DNA of 41,787 bases from Candidatus Shapirobacteria bacterium (GTDB taxonomy: Bacteria > Patescibacteriota > Microgenomatia > UBA12405 > UBA6130), in assembly GCA_027039485.1 (NCBI GenBank), contig JALWDZ010000011.1, positions 1 to 41,787 of the forward strand, written 5' to 3'. Positions within the stretch are counted from its first letter, which is position 1, and each line of letters opens with the position of its first letter. Positions 22,405 through 30,798 of this stretch are shown here, piece after piece. The translations under genes and the position numbers were made by a program. Below the pieces are notes generated by a model. The model was given only the letters and a program-made list of their open reading frames with translations, had not been told where the DNA came from and ran no database searches.

Positions 22405-22951
22405 TAATTTGAATGCGGTCAAGCGGCCAGTAGCGGAAGATTGCCCGGCCAACAATCCGATTAGCATCAATAGGGCCAAAGGCGCGAGAATCGCGGGAAT
22501 GAGGCCGGTTATCGCCAAAAACCATATAATGATGAGGAGGGATAAGGAAAGAAACATCTTCTTTTAAAAATTCTTCGCTGGTAGTGAGCACACTGCTGGC
22601 AAGGTAAGGTTCTTGCAAAAGTTGATTGTTGATGTAAATATGGCCTTGGTGGAGTTTCACCGTCTCGCCCGGTAAGCCAATGACCCGTTTAATATATTCA
22701 CATTGGTCGATGGCGCACGGCTCGCTGGGAGGGGCTTTAAAAATGATGACATCGCCCCGTTGGGGTGGGTGAAAACGATAGGAAACTTTTTCTGTTAAGA
22801 GAAGATCGCCGTTATGGAAAGTTGGCATCATTGAGTGGCCTTTTACCTTGTTAGGCTGGGCGATTAAAAAATAAACTAGGGCAAAAATGGAAAGAGCAAA
22901 AACGAAAGCCTGAAGGGAATCTAAGAAGAAATTCCAAAGTTTTTTCAACAT
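22364..22951 (-). CDS. lepB: Signal peptidase I
   Basis: LepB cleaves signal peptides from exported proteins on the outer membrane face of the cytoplasmic membrane. The 195-aa product has one N-terminal membrane helix (residues about 13-32), the catalytic serine in GHSMMPT (S40), the catalytic lysine in EYIKRVIGLPGE (K89) and the FGDNRPHSRDSRAFGPI signature. The promoter is clear: TTGACG (22989-22984), 17-nt spacer, TAGACT (22966-22961), 9 nt before the ATG. Its 3' end runs 41 nt into parB on the opposite strand. Confidence 0.94.
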   Translation of the reverse strand: MLKKLWNFFLDSLQAFVFALSIFALVYFLIAQPNKVKGHSMMPTFHNGDLLLTEKVSYRFHPPQRGDVIIFKAPPSEPCAIDQCEYIKRVIGLPGETVKLHQGHIYINNQLLQEPYLASSVLTTSEEFLKEDVSFLIPPHHYMVFGDNRPHSRDSRAFGPIDANRIVGRAIFRYWPLDRIQIIKRPSYPTNRPNH

Positions 22952-22960
22952 TATGGTTTA

Positions 22961-22989
22961 AGTCTAGCCCTCTCTTCGTCAGTCGTCAA
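22961..22989 (-). promoter_or_regulatory. lepB promoter
   Basis: On the minus strand, TTGACG (22989-22984) and TAGACT (22966-22961) are separated by exactly 17 nt. The -10 ends 9 nt from the lepB ATG, so the leader would be only a few nucleotides. It lies back to back with the promoter of the glycosyltransferase at 23013. Confidence 0.65.
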
Positions 22990-23001
22990 GGGGTTTTAGC
23001 G

Positions 23002-23007
23002 TATAAT
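23002..23007 (+). promoter_or_regulatory. Promoter -10 for glycosyltransferase gene
   Basis: A consensus TATAAT ends 5 nt before the ATG at 23013. No good -35 is seen. A leaderless transcript is predicted. Confidence 0.5.
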
Positions 23008-23012
23008 TAATT

Positions 23013-24128
23013 ATGAAAGTGGCAGTAGTCCGGGGCGCTTTTGCTGGGCCTTGGGAATTGCAAAATTTTTATCCCCTGAAACAAATGGGCGTTTCTTTAC
23101 AAGTTTTTCTCAGTCGCCACCCCCTCGACGATCGCTTTGCTTTGCCAAAACGGCATCTCTGGTCGCCACTAGATCTTCCTGCTTTTCCTTATAAAATGCC
23201 AATTTTGAACCGCCTTTTGGGCGATGCCCATTACCTTTGGGGTTTGGAAAAGGAGCTGCGAGGCTTTGATATTGCCCATACGGCAGAAACTTACTATTAT
23301 TATACCCAACAATGTTTAGAAGCGAAACGACGGGGATGGGTCAAGCGGGTGATTAGCACCGTTTGGGAAACGATTCCTTTTAACAATGAAGGTATTTGGC
23401 GGCGGAAAAATTTTAAACGGCGAGCCTATCGCGAGGTCGATCTTTTTTTGGCCCCCAGCCGCCGGGCTGCTCGAGCCTTAGAAAAAGAGGGGGTGGCTGT
23501 GGCCAAAATTAGGGTTTTGCCGATGGGAGTCGGACTGGAATTTTTCCATTCCCCAAAACAAAAACAGGCAAAATCTCGTTTACATCTTCTTTTTGTCGGT
23601 CGGCTGGTAAAAGAAAAGGGTGTTTGGGATTTGCTTTTAAGTTTTCAACATTTGCGGCAGAACGGTATGCCGCTTTGGCTTTGGTTAATTGGCCAGGGGC
23701 CCGAAAAAGCAAAAATTAACCGCTGGCTCCAAGCAAATCATCTCCAGCCGTTTGTTAAAATAAAAAGAGTGAGCTATCAACAAATGCCTGCTATTTTGCA
23801 GCAGGCTGATATTTTTATCCTTCCTTCTCGACACACCCAATCTTGGGAGGAGCAATACGGCATGGCGGTGGTGGAGGCTTTGGCTAGCGGGTTGCCGGTT
23901 ATTGTTAGTAATTCTGGAGCTTTGCCAGAGGTTGTTGGTAGAGCTGGTTTGGTGATTCCCGAGGGGGATATTTCTTCTTTACAAAAGGCCATTCGCGTCT
24001 TAGCTGAAAGCCCCCAAAAACGTTATCAGCTAGCCCAAAAAGCACACCGGCGTGCTCAACATTTTTACCAGGCATCTCAGGTTGCTAGCAAACTTTTGAA
24101 AATCTATCAGGAGGTGCTTTATGCTTGA
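23013..24128 (+). CDS. GT4-family glycosyltransferase
   Basis: The 371-aa GT-B protein has the C-terminal nucleotide-sugar domain LLFVGRLVKEKGVWDLLLSF (residues about 193-212), WLIGQGPEKAKI, PSRHTQSWEEQYGMAVVEALASG (catalytic E-x7-E region) and VSNSGALPEVVG. It likely transfers a sugar to a lipid-linked or surface glycan. It is translationally coupled to murB (8-nt overlap) and followed by a second glycosyltransferase and a Wzy/WaaL-like protein, so it probably belongs to a surface polysaccharide unit. Donor and acceptor cannot be read from the sequence. Confidence 0.85.
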   Translation: MKVAVVRGAFAGPWELQNFYPLKQMGVSLQVFLSRHPLDDRFALPKRHLWSPLDLPAFPYKMPILNRLLGDAHYLWGLEKELRGFDIAHTAETYYYYTQQCLEAKRRGWVKRVISTVWETIPFNNEGIWRRKNFKRRAYREVDLFLAPSRRAARALEKEGVAVAKIRVLPMGVGLEFFHSPKQKQAKSRLHLLFVGRLVKEKGVWDLLLSFQHLRQNGMPLWLWLIGQGPEKAKINRWLQANHLQPFVKIKRVSYQQMPAILQQADIFILPSRHTQSWEEQYGMAVVEALASGLPVIVSNSGALPEVVGRAGLVIPEGDISSLQKAIRVLAESPQKRYQLAQKAHRRAQHFYQASQVASKLLKIYQEVLYA

Positions 24129-25107
24129 ATTACCTCTGCGCCATCATGTTCCTCTAGCCCCTTATACTACTTTTCATATTGGCGGCCCGGCCGACTATTT
24201 GTTGGAAGTGACCTCTCAGGAGCAATTGCGGCAAAGTTTGCGTTGGGCAGAAGAAAAAGGTATTCCCTGGCTAATTTTAGGTGGTGGCAGTAATGTTTTA
24301 ATTAGTGACCGGGGTATAAGGGGATTGGTTATTATCAATCGGTCCCAGGGGTGGCAAAAAGTAGCCCTGGATGATTTTTCTCGGCCGACAGCCTCTATCG
24401 CCAGCCGTTGGCAGAGCACTTTTCCTTTAGAACCGCCAGCGCGGGGTAAGAAAGTGGCCATTAAAGTGAACACCGGCACCAGCTTAAAGGCTTTACTTTT
24501 TGAGTTAGCGGCGGCCCAGATCACCGGCCTAGAATGGTTTGTCGGGATTCCCGGAACTGTAGGCGGAGCGATAAAAAACAACATTCACGGCGGACCGGAA
24601 TTTTTTAGTAATTTTTTATTAGCGGCAACAATTTGGCGGCAGGGCAGGGAAGAGCGTTATTTGCCCCAAGCCGAGGATTTTGACTATGATTTTTCTCCCT
24701 TTGACTCCCAAACCGTTCTTTTAGAAGCGACACTATTGCTTTTTGAGGCCAAAGATAACCGTGGCCCACTCTTTTTAAGGGAATGGGGGAAAACAAAGTT
24801 GCAAAACCAGCCTCAAAATTCTGCCGGATGCGTTTTTCAAAATCTATCTATCAAGGAACAACGACAACTGGGGCTACCCAGCCCAAGCTGGGGTTATATT
24901 ATCGACAAAATTTTGCACCTAAAGGGGCGGCAAATTGGTGGCGCCCAAATTTCTTTACAGCATGCTGCTTTTATTATTAATGCCGATGGCCAAGCTCGTG
25001 CCAAGGACGTTTTGGCCTTAATTAATCTAATTAAAGAGAAAAGCCAGCAGGTTTTGGGTATAGAACCGCGTTTAGAAATTCAACTTTTAGGCTTTGATGA
25101 AAAATAA
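24121..25107 (+). CDS. murB: UDP-N-acetylenolpyruvoylglucosamine reductase MurB
   Basis: MurB reduces the MurA product to UDP-MurNAc using FAD and NADPH. The 328-aa product has YTTFHIGGPADYLLEV, LILGGGSNVLISDRGIRGLVI (FAD), TGLEWFVGIPGTVGGAI, and NSAGCVFQNL where the proton-donating Ser of E. coli MurB is Cys237. An insertion of about 25 residues lies between the first FAD block and the IKVNTGTSL strand. It is outside the main dcw cluster, placed between two glycosyltransferases, overlapping both neighbours. Confidence 0.92.
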   Translation: MLELPLRHHVPLAPYTTFHIGGPADYLLEVTSQEQLRQSLRWAEEKGIPWLILGGGSNVLISDRGIRGLVIINRSQGWQKVALDDFSRPTASIASRWQSTFPLEPPARGKKVAIKVNTGTSLKALLFELAAAQITGLEWFVGIPGTVGGAIKNNIHGGPEFFSNFLLAATIWRQGREERYLPQAEDFDYDFSPFDSQTVLLEATLLLFEAKDNRGPLFLREWGKTKLQNQPQNSAGCVFQNLSIKEQRQLGLPSPSWGYIIDKILHLKGRQIGGAQISLQHAAFIINADGQARAKDVLALINLIKEKSQQVLGIEPRLEIQLLGFDEK

Positions 25108-25846
25108 AGTTAAAATTAGTGTTATTGTTTTGGCAAAAAATGAGGCTCGGCGAATTGGGCGATGTTTGGCTAGCTTAAAATGGGCTAATGAAATTCTGGT
25201 AATAGATGATTATTCGCAAGACGCCACAGTAAGAATAGCTAGGCAAAGGGGAGCGAGAGTTCTGAGGCACCATTTGGAAAATTTTGCTGCCCAGCGCAAT
25301 TGGGCTTTGCAGCAGGCAAAGTATCCCTGGGTGTTTTTTGTTGACGCTGACGAAAAAGTTCCCCCTTCTCTCGCTAACGAGATTGTGCGACGTGTACAGG
25401 AGAGGGGAGCAAAAGCGTTTGCAGTCCGGCGCCAAGATATTTTCCAAGGGCACAAGCTGCGGTTTGGAGAAAATGCTCATAACAGTTTTATCCGCTTGGC
25501 TAAAAAAAACGCCGGCCGGTGGCAGGGTTTGGTTCATGAAAGGTGGAGAATTAATGGAAAGGTAAGATTGTTGAAGTGCCCGCTAGAGCATCGGCTGCCC
25601 TCACTGGCAGAATTATTAAGGAAGATAAATTTTTACACTGATCTCCGCGCTAAAGAATTGCAGCAGAAGAAAAAAACCGTTTCTTGGTTTGCAATCATGC
25701 TTTATCCGCTGGCAAAATTTTGCCGCGATTATTGTTTTTGGCGAGGTTTCCGTGATGGGACGGCCGGGTTGGTGATGGCTATGCTTATGGCTTTCCATTC
25801 CTTTTTAGTAAGGGCCAAACTTTGGCAAAGTTACCATGAGCCTTGA
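25097..25846 (+). CDS. GT2-family glycosyltransferase
   Basis: The 249-aa product is a GT-A enzyme: ISVIVLAKNEARRIGRCLASL at the start, EILVIDDYSQDATV and the metal-binding FVDADEKV (DxD). It resembles the WaaE/KdtX group of LPS-core-type sugar transferases (family with AAQRNWALQQAKYPWV and a QGLVHERW segment). A C-terminal hydrophobic part suggests membrane association. The ATG at 25097 is preferred to the TTG at 25094. It overlaps murB by 11 nt and the next gene by 11 nt. Confidence 0.87.
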   Translation: MKNKVKISVIVLAKNEARRIGRCLASLKWANEILVIDDYSQDATVRIARQRGARVLRHHLENFAAQRNWALQQAKYPWVFFVDADEKVPPSLANEIVRRVQERGAKAFAVRRQDIFQGHKLRFGENAHNSFIRLAKKNAGRWQGLVHERWRINGKVRLLKCPLEHRLPSLAELLRKINFYTDLRAKELQQKKKTVSWFAIMLYPLAKFCRDYCFWRGFRDGTAGLVMAMLMAFHSFLVRAKLWQSYHEP

Positions 25847-26909
25847 AACGCTTATTTTGCTTCTCTATCCTCTAGGGCTTTGGCTTAGCTTCCCTCTTTG
25901 TCCTTGGCGGGTTACTCTTTTGGACAGTTTAGTTTTTTTGGTTTTAATAAAGAAATATCGAGTTATTTTAGCTAGAAATGTTTGGTCTTTCTGGCTTTTT
26001 GTTGGCGCCTTGCTATTTTCTTATTTTTTTGCTTTCCGAGGATTTCAATCTTCGCTAACAGTAAAAAGTTTGCTGTATTTAGCTAGAACCATTGTTTATT
26101 ACGGTTTTTTAGTGGCTTTCCTTGCTCGGCCGGCAAGAGGATACCGCCAGGTGATTTTCTGGGCCAGTTGGTGGTTGGTAATTATTGGTTTGGGACAATA
26201 TCTTTTAGTTCGTGATTTTCTCAGCTGGCAAGTGTTAGGTTGGGATCCTCATCTGGGCCGCCTGGTGGGCAGCTGGTATGATCCCGGTTTCCTAGCAACT
26301 GCTTATTTGCTGCTTCTGGTTTTTTGGCAACCGAGACGCAAAGTTTTCTGGCAATATTTCTTTTGGCTGCTTCTCTGGCTGGCTTTTCTTTTCACTTTTT
26401 CCCGTTCCTTATGGCTGCTGGGTTTAGGTTGGCTCTTGGGCCAGCGCCGTTATTGTTATTTGGGAATAATTGTGTTCCTGGTAATTTTGCTTTTAGCTGT
26501 TTTTACTAATTTTAGCGAAGGGACAAGAATTTACCGCTGGACATCGGTTGTGGGGCGTTGGCAGAATGGCAAGCAAGCACTGGCTATCTTTCGCCAGCAT
26601 CCACTTACAGGGATAGGTTTCAACAATTTAGCTTTTTGGCGTCAGCAAAGGGGGATAAATTTTGGCCATGCCAATCAGGGATTTGAAAACAGCTTTCTTT
26701 TTCTTTTGGCCACCGGCGGGCTAGTAGTCTTAGTTGCCTACTTAATTTTTCTCTATCATTGGGGCAAGAGACTTTCTTGGCGAGGAAAGACGATTTTTAT
26801 CCTTTGGCTTTTAAGCGGTCTTTTTAACAACACCCTTTTTTACCCCTTGCTTATTGTTTTGGTTGCTTTTTTGCTGGCCGGCGCTAAGGATGATAGGTTA
26901 CCACAATAG
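25836..26909 (+). CDS. O-antigen ligase/polymerase-like membrane protein (Wzy/WaaL)
   Basis: The 357-aa product has about ten membrane helices and a large loop with the Wzy_C pattern: GRWQNGKQALAIFRQHPLTGIGFNNL followed by GHANQGFENSFLFLLATGG, where the conserved histidine and arginine-rich loop lie. Such proteins polymerise or ligate lipid-linked glycans on the outer membrane face. It closes the glycosyltransferase-murB group. Its 3' end overlaps the convergent Ig-like gene by 26 nt. Confidence 0.8.
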   Translation: MSLETLILLLYPLGLWLSFPLCPWRVTLLDSLVFLVLIKKYRVILARNVWSFWLFVGALLFSYFFAFRGFQSSLTVKSLLYLARTIVYYGFLVAFLARPARGYRQVIFWASWWLVIIGLGQYLLVRDFLSWQVLGWDPHLGRLVGSWYDPGFLATAYLLLLVFWQPRRKVFWQYFFWLLLWLAFLFTFSRSLWLLGLGWLLGQRRYCYLGIIVFLVILLLAVFTNFSEGTRIYRWTSVVGRWQNGKQALAIFRQHPLTGIGFNNLAFWRQQRGINFGHANQGFENSFLFLLATGGLVVLVAYLIFLYHWGKRLSWRGKTIFILWLLSGLFNNTLFYPLLIVLVAFLLAGAKDDRLPQ

Positions 26910-27597
26910 TTTTTTGGGTTGTATTGCCGGCGTTATCTTTGGCCTGGATTACGAATTTATTGTCGCCGGTGGCTAATTCCATTTTGGTGGCAAAATGCCC
27001 CTGGCTATCTACTAAAACCAGGTGATTATTGATAGTTAGTTTTACATCAGGTTCGGTTGTTCCCTGAATTTCTACCGTGTCTTGGTAACTCACACTGGTA
27101 GGCTTATCGGGTTTTTTTATTTCTAACGAAGGGGGTTGGTTGTCGAAAATAACATCATATTTATTGGAGGGTTTGCTTTTTTGCTGGTCCTTCTCTGCTT
27201 GAGCCCAAAATGTGTTTTTGCCAACCTGGAGATTAATGTGTCGGAAAGAGAAGTTGCCTTGATCGTCACTTTTAGTGACCGCTGAGGCAGTAGCACCAAT
27301 GTGGAGAATAATTTTGCTATCAGGATCAGCTAAGCCATTTAGAGTTAAAATTGCGCTATTGGTTGCTTCAGGTAAGCTTATAAAGCGGGGCGGGAGGGGG
27401 GCGATAACTTCCGCCGGCACCGGGATTGGCTTTTGGCGATTCCAAATGGTAGTCAGCCGGATTAGAAATGGAATGCCCCAAAAAACGAAACTCAAAAAAA
27501 TAATAATCGTTATCAAACCTAAAAAAATGGCTCGCCGGGCAAAAGGATCCGTTTTGGGCGGAGTCATTGGGCGGCTGCTGGTCTTAAATTTTCTCAT
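26884..27597 (-). CDS. Membrane-anchored protein with two Ig-like domains
   Basis: The 237-aa product has a basic N-terminus, one membrane helix (residues about 24-46) and two beta-sandwich repeats of the bacterial Ig-like / glucodextranase B type. Their marks are LTLNGLADPDSKIILHI...FSFRHINLQVGKNTFWAQAE and VEIQGTTEPDVKLTINN...FATKMELATGDNKFVIQAKDNAGN. It is probably exposed outside the cell as a cell-surface adhesion or wall-binding protein. The start codon lies 7 nt after the tRNA-Thr 3' end, so tRNA and mRNA are probably processed from one transcript. Confidence 0.8.
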   Translation of the reverse strand: MRKFKTSSRPMTPPKTDPFARRAIFLGLITIIIFLSFVFWGIPFLIRLTTIWNRQKPIPVPAEVIAPLPPRFISLPEATNSAILTLNGLADPDSKIILHIGATASAVTKSDDQGNFSFRHINLQVGKNTFWAQAEKDQQKSKPSNKYDVIFDNQPPSLEIKKPDKPTSVSYQDTVEIQGTTEPDVKLTINNHLVLVDSQGHFATKMELATGDNKFVIQAKDNAGNTTQKTIVVTYHP

Positions 27598-27604
27598 TTT
27601 GGTG

Positions 27605-27676
27605 AGCTGGTAGGAGGAGTCGAACCTCCAACCTTTCCCTTACGAAGGGACTGCTCTGCCATTGAGCTATACCAGC
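27605..27676 (-). tRNA. tRNA-Thr (CGT)
   Basis: Minus-strand cloverleaf with acceptor GCTGGTA/TACCAGC, D-stem GCTC/GAGC, anticodon loop TTCGTAA (anticodon CGT) and T-arm GGAGGTTCGACTCCTCC. Discriminator U. No CCA is encoded. Confidence 0.93.
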
Positions 27677-27687
27677 TAAACATTGGG

Positions 27688-27758
27688 AGCGACCAGCGGG
27701 ATTCGAACCCGCGTCTTCACCTTGGGAAGGTGATGTTGGGCCACTCAACTATGGTCGC
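27688..27758 (-). tRNA. tRNA-Gly (CCC)
   Basis: Minus-strand cloverleaf with acceptor GCGACCA/TGGTCGC, D-stem GTTG/CAAC, anticodon stem TCACC/GGTGA around TTCCCAA (anticodon CCC) and T-arm GCGGGTTCGAATCCCGC. It is 11 nt upstream of tRNA-Thr, so both are probably cut from one precursor. No CCA is encoded. Confidence 0.93.
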
Positions 27759-27797
27759 CCATAGTTTATTTTAGCTTGATTAGGGGCCGGGCGCAAA

Positions 27798-28385
27798 CTA
27801 TGGTCGGGGTATTTTTATAACCTGCCCCGGATAAATAAGCCAAGGATTTTTAATGCTGGCCTTATTAGCTTGCCAAAGCCGTGGCCAAGCAAACATATCG
27901 CCGTAAGCTCGCAGGGCAATTAGGCTCAAAGAATCACCTTTTTGAACCGTGTATTGGGTTTGCTGGCTGGGAATAGTTGGCCGTTGGCTAATAGTCGTCG
28001 TGCTCTTTGTTTTTATTTGGGGAATAATCAACTTTTGACCCCGATAAAGCACGTTAGGATTACTTAATTTATTGGCCTGGGCGATAGTGACCCATTGGTA
28101 GCCGGAGTGGTAGTATTTCTCGGCTATTTTCCAAAGGTAGTCTCCTGGCTGGACGACATAGTAATTTTGTTCCGGTTGCTGCTCGGCTCTTTGTTTTGGC
28201 GTGGGTGTTACCTGTTGGCCCCTGGGACCGATATGCCCCAAAGGATGTCGTTGGTAGTAACGATAAAGATAACGTCCTCCCAAAAAGCCAACTACTAAAA
28301 CCACTAAGACACCTAGAAGGAAACTGACCGTGGGTTCGGCTTGGCGCAAACGGTTTAGCAAATCTTTTTTCTTTTTTGGCGGCAT
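27798..28385 (-). CDS. Membrane-anchored protein with two LysM domains
   Basis: The 195-aa product has a basic start (MPPKKKK), a membrane helix (residues about 20-40), a proline/glutamine linker and two LysM domains: YYVVQPGDYLWKIAEKYY...NPNVLYRGQKLIIP and YTVQKGDSLSLIALRAYG...NPWLIYPGQVIKIP. LysM domains bind GlcNAc-containing glycans such as peptidoglycan, so it should tether the membrane to the wall. There is no catalytic domain. It has the long Shine-Dalgarno AGAAAGGGGGTGAA at 28404-28391 and lies between tRNA-Asp and tRNA-Gly on the same strand. Confidence 0.9.
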   Translation of the reverse strand: MPPKKKKDLLNRLRQAEPTVSFLLGVLVVLVVGFLGGRYLYRYYQRHPLGHIGPRGQQVTPTPKQRAEQQPEQNYYVVQPGDYLWKIAEKYYHSGYQWVTIAQANKLSNPNVLYRGQKLIIPQIKTKSTTTISQRPTIPSQQTQYTVQKGDSLSLIALRAYGDMFAWPRLWQANKASIKNPWLIYPGQVIKIPRP

Positions 28386-28390
28386 TTATT

Positions 28391-28404
28391 TTCACCCCCT
28401 TTCT
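28391..28404 (-). promoter_or_regulatory. Long Shine-Dalgarno of the LysM gene
   Basis: The minus-strand string AGAAAGGGGGTGAA lies 5 nt before the ATG at 28385 and is nearly identical to those before 11059 and 30541. Confidence 0.75.
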
Positions 28405-28431
28405 GTTTTGGGCAGGAAGCACTTTGAGGGG

Positions 28432-28506
28432 CGGGGCCAACGGGACTCGAACCCGCAACCTTCCGCGTGACAGGCGGATGCTCTAACCAAATTGAGCTAT
28501 AGCCCC
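28432..28506 (-). tRNA. tRNA-Asp (GTC)
   Basis: Minus-strand cloverleaf with acceptor GGGGCTA/TGGCCCC (one G-U pair), anticodon stem TCCGC/GCGGA around CTGTCAC (anticodon GTC) and T-arm GCGGGTTCGAGTCCCGT. Discriminator G, as expected for Asp. No full CCA is encoded. Confidence 0.94.
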
Positions 28507-28592
28507 AACTTTAAACCCATCATTATCATAGCAAATATCCCTAGTTGAATCAATTTGGAAAAAATTTTATATTTAGACGATGCATTTTATTA

Positions 28593-30371
28593 ATGGCTAA
28601 AAAAATTTGGGAAAATCAAGAAGTTGCCGATTTGCTGCGAGCCGTGGCTACGGCCTATGAAATAAAAGGCGCCAACCGTTTTCGGGTCGCTGCTTACCAG
28701 CAGGCAGCGACTTCTATTGAGCACCTTACTAGCGAAATTCAAGATCTTTGGGAAAGTGGCCAGATTGCCCAAATTCCGGGCGTAGGATCTAGTATTGCCC
28801 AGCATCTTGATGAACTTTTGCGGACGGGCCGCTCCCGCCATTTTGAGGACGTCTTTTCAGGTATTCCTCCGGCTGTCTTTGAATTGTTAAAAATTACTGG
28901 AATTGGCCCTAAAACGGCATTTCGTCTTTGCCAAGGCTTGCATATTAAAGAAAAGAAAAACGCTTTACAGAAATTAGTGACTGCTGCCCAAAAAGGCCTG
29001 ATTAGGCAATTGCCCGGATTCGGGCCCCAATCAGAGCAAAAAATTCTTGACGCCATTGCCAACAGCCGTTTAAAGAAAAAAGAACGGCGGCGGATGCTTC
29101 TGGCTCTGGCAGATAACCTGGCCCAAGAGGTCAAACGTTATCTTCGCCAAAGCCCGTTGGTTTTAGAAATAAAAGTTCTTGGTAGCTTACGCCGCCGCTG
29201 CGCTACTATTGGCGATTTGGATATGGCGGTTAAAACTCGCCGTTACCATCAAGCTTTAGAATATTTTTTGCAATTTCCTAAAATAAGAAAAATATTAAAT
29301 CGGGGCGAAAAGAAGACCAGTGTTGTCCTCTCCAATGGTGTCCAAATAGATATTCGCTTTCAGTCACCAGAAACTTGGGGTTCAATGCTCCAATATTTTA
29401 CTGGCTCTAAGCAGCATAATATCCACCTACGAGAAATGGCTCGCGAGAAGGGACTAAGCCTTTCAGAATATGGCATCCGCTTCCTTAAAACCAAAAAGCT
29501 ATTAAAAACAAAGACGGAAAAGCTTTTTTATAATACTCTAGGATTAGACTACATTCCTCCTGAATTGCGCGAAGATCAGGGCGAAATAGAGGCTGCCGCT
29601 AGCCATCAGTTGCCCGATTTAGTAAAGCTAACGGATATTCGCGGTGATCTCCACCTTCACTCTAATTTTCCTATTGAAACGAGTCATGATTTGGGCCAAG
29701 ATAGCTTTTTGACCATGATGCGTCAGACGGCGAGCCTGGGTTATGAATATTTAGGATTTAGCGAACATAACCCGGCCCAGAAGGGTCATACTCCAGAAGA
29801 TATTTATTCCCTTTTAAAGGCAAAAAAACAACAAATCGATCAAATTAATAGGCAATGGTCACAAAAGTTGAACGTTTTTGCATTAAATAGCCTAGAAATA
29901 GACATAAAACCGAATGGGGAGTTAGCTATTCCCGAGAAAGCTTTAAACTTGCTTGATTACGCAATAGTGGCAGTGCACTCCGAATTTAATCTTTCTCGGA
30001 AGAAGATGACGGCCCGGATTTTAAAAGCTTTGCAATATCCTAAAGTTCGCATTCTCGCCCATCCTACCGGGCGTAAGATTTACCAGCGAGACGGTTATGA
30101 GGTTGACTGGGAAAAAGTTTTTGCTGTTTGCCGGGAGCGTAAAATTGCCTTGGAAATAAATTCTTGGCCAGAACGCCTCGATCTTCCCGATATTTTAGTG
30201 CGTGAGGCAGTTCGGGCGGGAGTGCCTTTGGTGATTGATACCGATTCTCATGCTGTGGATCATATGCAATTTATGCGCTATGGCCTTGATGTAGCCCGCC
30301 GCGGTTGGGCAGAAAAGAAAAATATTATTAACACTTTTAGTTTGGCCCAGCTTAAGCAGTTTTGGCAGTGA
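28593..30371 (+). CDS. polX: DNA polymerase/3'-5' exonuclease PolX
   Basis: PolX is a family X gap-filling DNA polymerase with a C-terminal PHP exonuclease, used in base-excision repair. The 592-aa product has helix-hairpin-helix segments (IPGVGSSIAQHL, ITGIGPKTAFRL, LPGFGPQSEQKI), the nucleotidyltransferase site VLGSLRRRCATIGDLDMAV with VQIDIRF, and the PHP domain with DLHLHSNF, AHPTGRKI and IDTDSHAVDHM. The GS-RRG motif reads GSLRRRC. The ATG at 28593 is chosen because it begins the conserved MAKKIWENQEVADLL; an earlier start at 28545 would add 16 unmatched residues. Confidence 0.93.
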   Translation: MAKKIWENQEVADLLRAVATAYEIKGANRFRVAAYQQAATSIEHLTSEIQDLWESGQIAQIPGVGSSIAQHLDELLRTGRSRHFEDVFSGIPPAVFELLKITGIGPKTAFRLCQGLHIKEKKNALQKLVTAAQKGLIRQLPGFGPQSEQKILDAIANSRLKKKERRRMLLALADNLAQEVKRYLRQSPLVLEIKVLGSLRRRCATIGDLDMAVKTRRYHQALEYFLQFPKIRKILNRGEKKTSVVLSNGVQIDIRFQSPETWGSMLQYFTGSKQHNIHLREMAREKGLSLSEYGIRFLKTKKLLKTKTEKLFYNTLGLDYIPPELREDQGEIEAAASHQLPDLVKLTDIRGDLHLHSNFPIETSHDLGQDSFLTMMRQTASLGYEYLGFSEHNPAQKGHTPEDIYSLLKAKKQQIDQINRQWSQKLNVFALNSLEIDIKPNGELAIPEKALNLLDYAIVAVHSEFNLSRKKMTARILKALQYPKVRILAHPTGRKIYQRDGYEVDWEKVFAVCRERKIALEINSWPERLDLPDILVREAVRAGVPLVIDTDSHAVDHMQFMRYGLDVARRGWAEKKNIINTFSLAQLKQFWQ

Positions 30372-30376
30372 TTAGG

Positions 30377-30449
30377 TGCGCCCGGAGGGATTCGAACCCC
30401 CGACCCTCTGCTTAAAAGGCAGGTGCTCTACCAGCTGAGCTACGGGCGC
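30377..30449 (-). tRNA. tRNA-Lys (TTT)
   Basis: Minus-strand cloverleaf with acceptor GCGCCCG/CGGGCGC, D-arm GCTCAGCTGGTAGAGC, anticodon loop CTTTTAA (anticodon TTT) and T-arm GGGGGTTCGAATCCCTC. Discriminator A; CC follows but not CCA. Confidence 0.95.
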
Positions 30450-30494
30450 AACGGTTTATTATAACACTGCCCACGGTTATTTTAATACAAAAAA

Positions 30495-30534
30495 TGCTAA
30501 AATGTTAGTAAAATGATACGAAGAAAGGGGGTGA
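30495..30534 (+). promoter_or_regulatory. Promoter and strong Shine-Dalgarno of the EF-like gene
   Basis: TGCTAAAAT (hexamer 30498-30503) is an extended -10, giving a leader of about 30 nt. That leader holds AAGAAAGGGGGTGA at 30521-30534, 6 nt before the ATG. This is a leadered gene, unlike many others in the window. Confidence 0.65.
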
Positions 30535-30540
30535 AACGAA

Positions 30541-30798
30541 ATGAGTGATGTTTTGGTTGGGAAAATTACCCATTATTTCGACAAAATCGGCGTTGCTGTG
30601 GTTGAGATTACCGACAATACTCTAAAGGTAGGTGACAAAATTAAAATCAAGGGCCACGATAAAGAATTTGAGCAGGAAGTATCATCCATGCAGGTTGAGC
30701 ACCAAAATGTTGAGCAGGCTGCCAAGGGAGAAGCAGTTGGTCTAAAGGTAGACCAACCTGTTAAAGAAGGGGATGAGGTTTATAAAATAGAAGAATGA
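30541..30798 (+). CDS. EF-Tu domain-2-like small protein
   Basis: The 85-aa product is a lone beta-barrel like domain 2 of translation GTPases: VLVGKITHYFDKIGVAVVEI, LKVGDKIKIKGHDKEFEQEVSSMQVEHQNVEQAAKGEAVGLKV-type strands and VKEGDEVYKIEE at the end. It has no GTPase domain. Related stand-alone barrels are found in CPR genomes and at the C-terminus of U32 peptidases. Function is unknown; a ribosome or RNA role is possible. The strong Shine-Dalgarno and own promoter suggest high expression. Its stop overlaps the next start (ATGA). Confidence 0.8.
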   Translation: MSDVLVGKITHYFDKIGVAVVEITDNTLKVGDKIKIKGHDKEFEQEVSSMQVEHQNVEQAAKGEAVGLKVDQPVKEGDEVYKIEE

